This document shows positions 5,611-6,452 of a stretch of DNA of 6,452 bases, piece after piece. The first letter of the stretch is position 1; each line of letters opens with the position of its first letter. Source of the DNA: Acidobacteriota bacterium. GTDB taxonomy: Bacteria > Acidobacteriota > Terriglobia > UBA7540. The position numbers and the translations under genes are program-made. A model generated the notes under the pieces. The model was not told the origin of the DNA. It saw nothing but the letters and a program-made list of their open reading frames with translations, and ran no database searches. The stretch is from NCBI GenBank assembly GCA_021789565.1, contig JAJYJL010000495.1, positions 1-6,452 on the forward strand, written 5' to 3'.

Positions 5611-5639
5611 GTCGTGCCAACTGATCTTCTTGCTCGTGA

Positions 5640-5852
5640 TTACGCCAGCATGAGGCGTTCCCCTTTGGGTTCGGGAACGGGACTGCCAAATTCTGTCGCG
5701 GTATCAATCCACAACTGGATGGCTTCGTTGGCGCTAGATAGGGCGGCCTCCTGTGAATGGCCGTGTGCCATGCATCCCGGTAGTTCCGGGACTTCGGCAA
5801 TGAAAACCTCGTCCTCATTGCTCCAGTAAATAATGATTTCATACTTGTGCAT
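5640..5852 (-). CDS. hicB: HicB-family antitoxin, short form
   Basis: This is the antitoxin of a type II HicAB module; it binds HicA and blocks its RNase site. It has 70 residues and is complete. The partial RNase-H-like HicB fold is clear: Y4-E-I-I-I-Y-W-S, E13-D-E-V-F-I-A-E-V, then the signature P22-E-L-P-G-C-M-A-H-G, the helix E35-A-A-L...E43-A-I-Q-L-W-I, and the closing P58-V-P-E-P-K-G. There is no C-terminal HTH or ribbon-helix-helix domain, so it may not repress its own promoter unaided, unlike longer HicB proteins. The ATG lies two bases after the hicA stop, with AAAGG inside the hicA end serving as RBS, so the two are translationally coupled in toxin-first order. Confidence 0.94.
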   Translation of the reverse strand: MHKYEIIIYWSNEDEVFIAEVPELPGCMAHGHSQEAALSSANEAIQLWIDTATEFGSPVPEPKGERLMLA

Positions 5853-5854
5853 GG

Positions 5855-6112
5855 TTAGGCCTTTCTTTTGTCCAGCCCATAGCGGAGGATGACCTGACGC
5901 ACCTGCCGCACTTGATAAACTTTAGACTTATTTCCTTCCTCCTGCAAGTTGACCAACTCTCTGACGCCTTGCTTCCTGAAAATGTGGTGGCTGCCGCGAA
6001 TGCGCTCCTCAAATCCCAGCCATAGAAGCAACCGGCAGAGGTCCGGGAAGTTGATGTTGGCGTCCGACTTTCCTTGCAGAATCCGCTCGCGGAGTTCTTC
6101 GTATTTGCCCAC
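5855..6112 (-). CDS. hicA: HicA-family toxin (mRNA interferase)
   Basis: This is the toxin of the HicAB pair, a small double-stranded-RNA-binding-fold RNase that cleaves mRNA and halts translation. It has 85 residues from the chosen GTG. It shows K3-Y-E-E-L-R-E-R-I-L, S16-D-A-N-I-N-F, L32-G-F-E-E-R, and the catalytic G40-S-H-H-I-F with His42. It continues N55-L-Q and K64-V-Y-Q-V-R-Q-V-R, the conserved C-terminal strand and helix. The protein looks intact. GTG 6112 is preferred because relatives begin at M-G-K-Y-E; an in-frame ATG at 6166 would add 18 residues of unlike sequence. Neither start has a strong Shine-Dalgarno, which would keep toxin synthesis low. The gene follows the cupin gene by 73 bases. 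Confidence 0.93.
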   Translation of the reverse strand: MGKYEELRERILQGKSDANINFPDLCRLLLWLGFEERIRGSHHIFRKQGVRELVNLQEEGNKSKVYQVRQVRQVILRYGLDKRKA

Positions 6113-6185
6113 GCGCGCTAATCTACCATATCCTGCGGCCGCCGGGTAGGCTTCGGTCCTTGCCATATGTATGGGGATAAGAAGG

Positions 6186-6452
6186 CTACTCTCCCGAGTG
6201 GAAAGGATCGGTCGAGGCATCGGCGGGTTCCTGGCCGCTGCGGATGACCACGGCTTCGACGGGCACATCGGGCCGCGCATTCATTTCCTGGTGCGGAACG
6301 TAGGGCGGGACGTAAATGAAATCGCCGGGGCCGGCCTCGGCCGCGAATTCGAGCCGCTCGCCCCAGCGCATGCGCGCTCGTCCGCTGACCACGTAGATGA
6401 CGCTTTCGACCGGCCCATGATGGTGGGCGCCGGTCTTGGCCTTGGGATGGAT
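6186..6452 (-). CDS. Cupin-domain protein, C-terminal part, cut by the window edge
   Basis: These are the last 88 residues of a small beta-barrel cupin protein whose start lies beyond the right edge. Motif 1 is G8-A-H-H-H-G-P-V-E16...G24, giving metal ligands at two of His10-12 and at Glu16. Motif 2 is G43-D-F-I-Y-V-P-P-Y-V-P-H54-Q-E-M-N58, giving the third His. All four expected ligands are present, so it should bind a metal such as Fe, Mn or Ni. The function could be a dioxygenase, an isomerase or a sensor; the sequence does not decide. It has GC-biased codon use, lies upstream of hicA on the same strand, and may share its transcript. Confidence 0.9.
   Translation of the reverse strand: MHPKAKTGAHHHGPVESVIYVVSGRARMRWGERLEFAAEAGPGDFIYVPPYVPHQEMNARPDVPVEAVVIRSGQEPADASTDPFHSGE

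Larger units (their letters stand above)
5286..5639. other. Gene-poor region between hicB and the LRAT-like gene
   Basis: No recognisable gene is present in these 354 bases. A plus-strand frame from GTG 5295 to 5567 would give a 90-residue basic peptide but lacks an RBS and homology. A minus-strand 38-residue frame (5494-5610) is listed separately. A motif near GCGATGTSTGCGAA recurs three times. Confidence 0.5.

Noticed and set aside
5438..5842. 134-residue minus-strand frame across hicB
   Set aside because: It is a shadow of hicB in another frame, with no conserved motif.

Overview
The window looks like a moderately GC-rich bacterial chromosome fragment, most consistent with an Acidobacteriota-type soil genome. 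That placement is an inference from gene style: a twin-arginine-like signal on a sugar phosphate isomerase/epimerase homologue, a tiny secreted lysine-rich peptide, a secreted GH18-type enzyme and a short HicAB pair. There is no rRNA or marker gene to confirm it.

Layout, left to right. (1) 1-515, minus: N-terminal half of an MFS transporter, cut by the left edge. (2) 516-940: a long divergent intergenic region ending in a structured leader. (3) 941-1978, plus: secreted GH18-family glycosidase-like protein. (4) 2110-2393, minus: a small secreted peptide with nine consecutive lysines, followed by a bulged GC-rich terminator. (5) 2628-3582, plus: a promoter and a Tat-type xylose-isomerase-like TIM-barrel protein. 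(6) 3792-4799, plus: a PD-(D/E)xK nuclease-like protein with a C-terminal winged-helix-like region. (7) 4839-5246, minus: a small LRAT-domain protein with a C-terminal hydrophobic helix, convergent with the nuclease gene and preceded by a -10 box between two short dyads. (8) 5247-5639: gene-poor, with a recurring 10-14 bp motif and one doubtful small ORF. (9) 5640-6112, minus: a complete hicA-hicB toxin-antitoxin pair. (10) 6186-6452, minus: the C-terminal part of a cupin protein, cut by the right edge.

The left half (transporter, GH18 protein, isomerase-like protein) is ordinary metabolic cargo in single-gene units. The stretch from about 3600 to 6170 is accessory: a nuclease-like gene, an LRAT-like papain-fold protein and a HicAB module, interrupted by non-coding sequence. 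This is the part most likely to hold something undescribed. No direct functional link between the three can be shown from sequence alone. I see no CRISPR array, tRNA, rRNA, insertion sequence or integrase.
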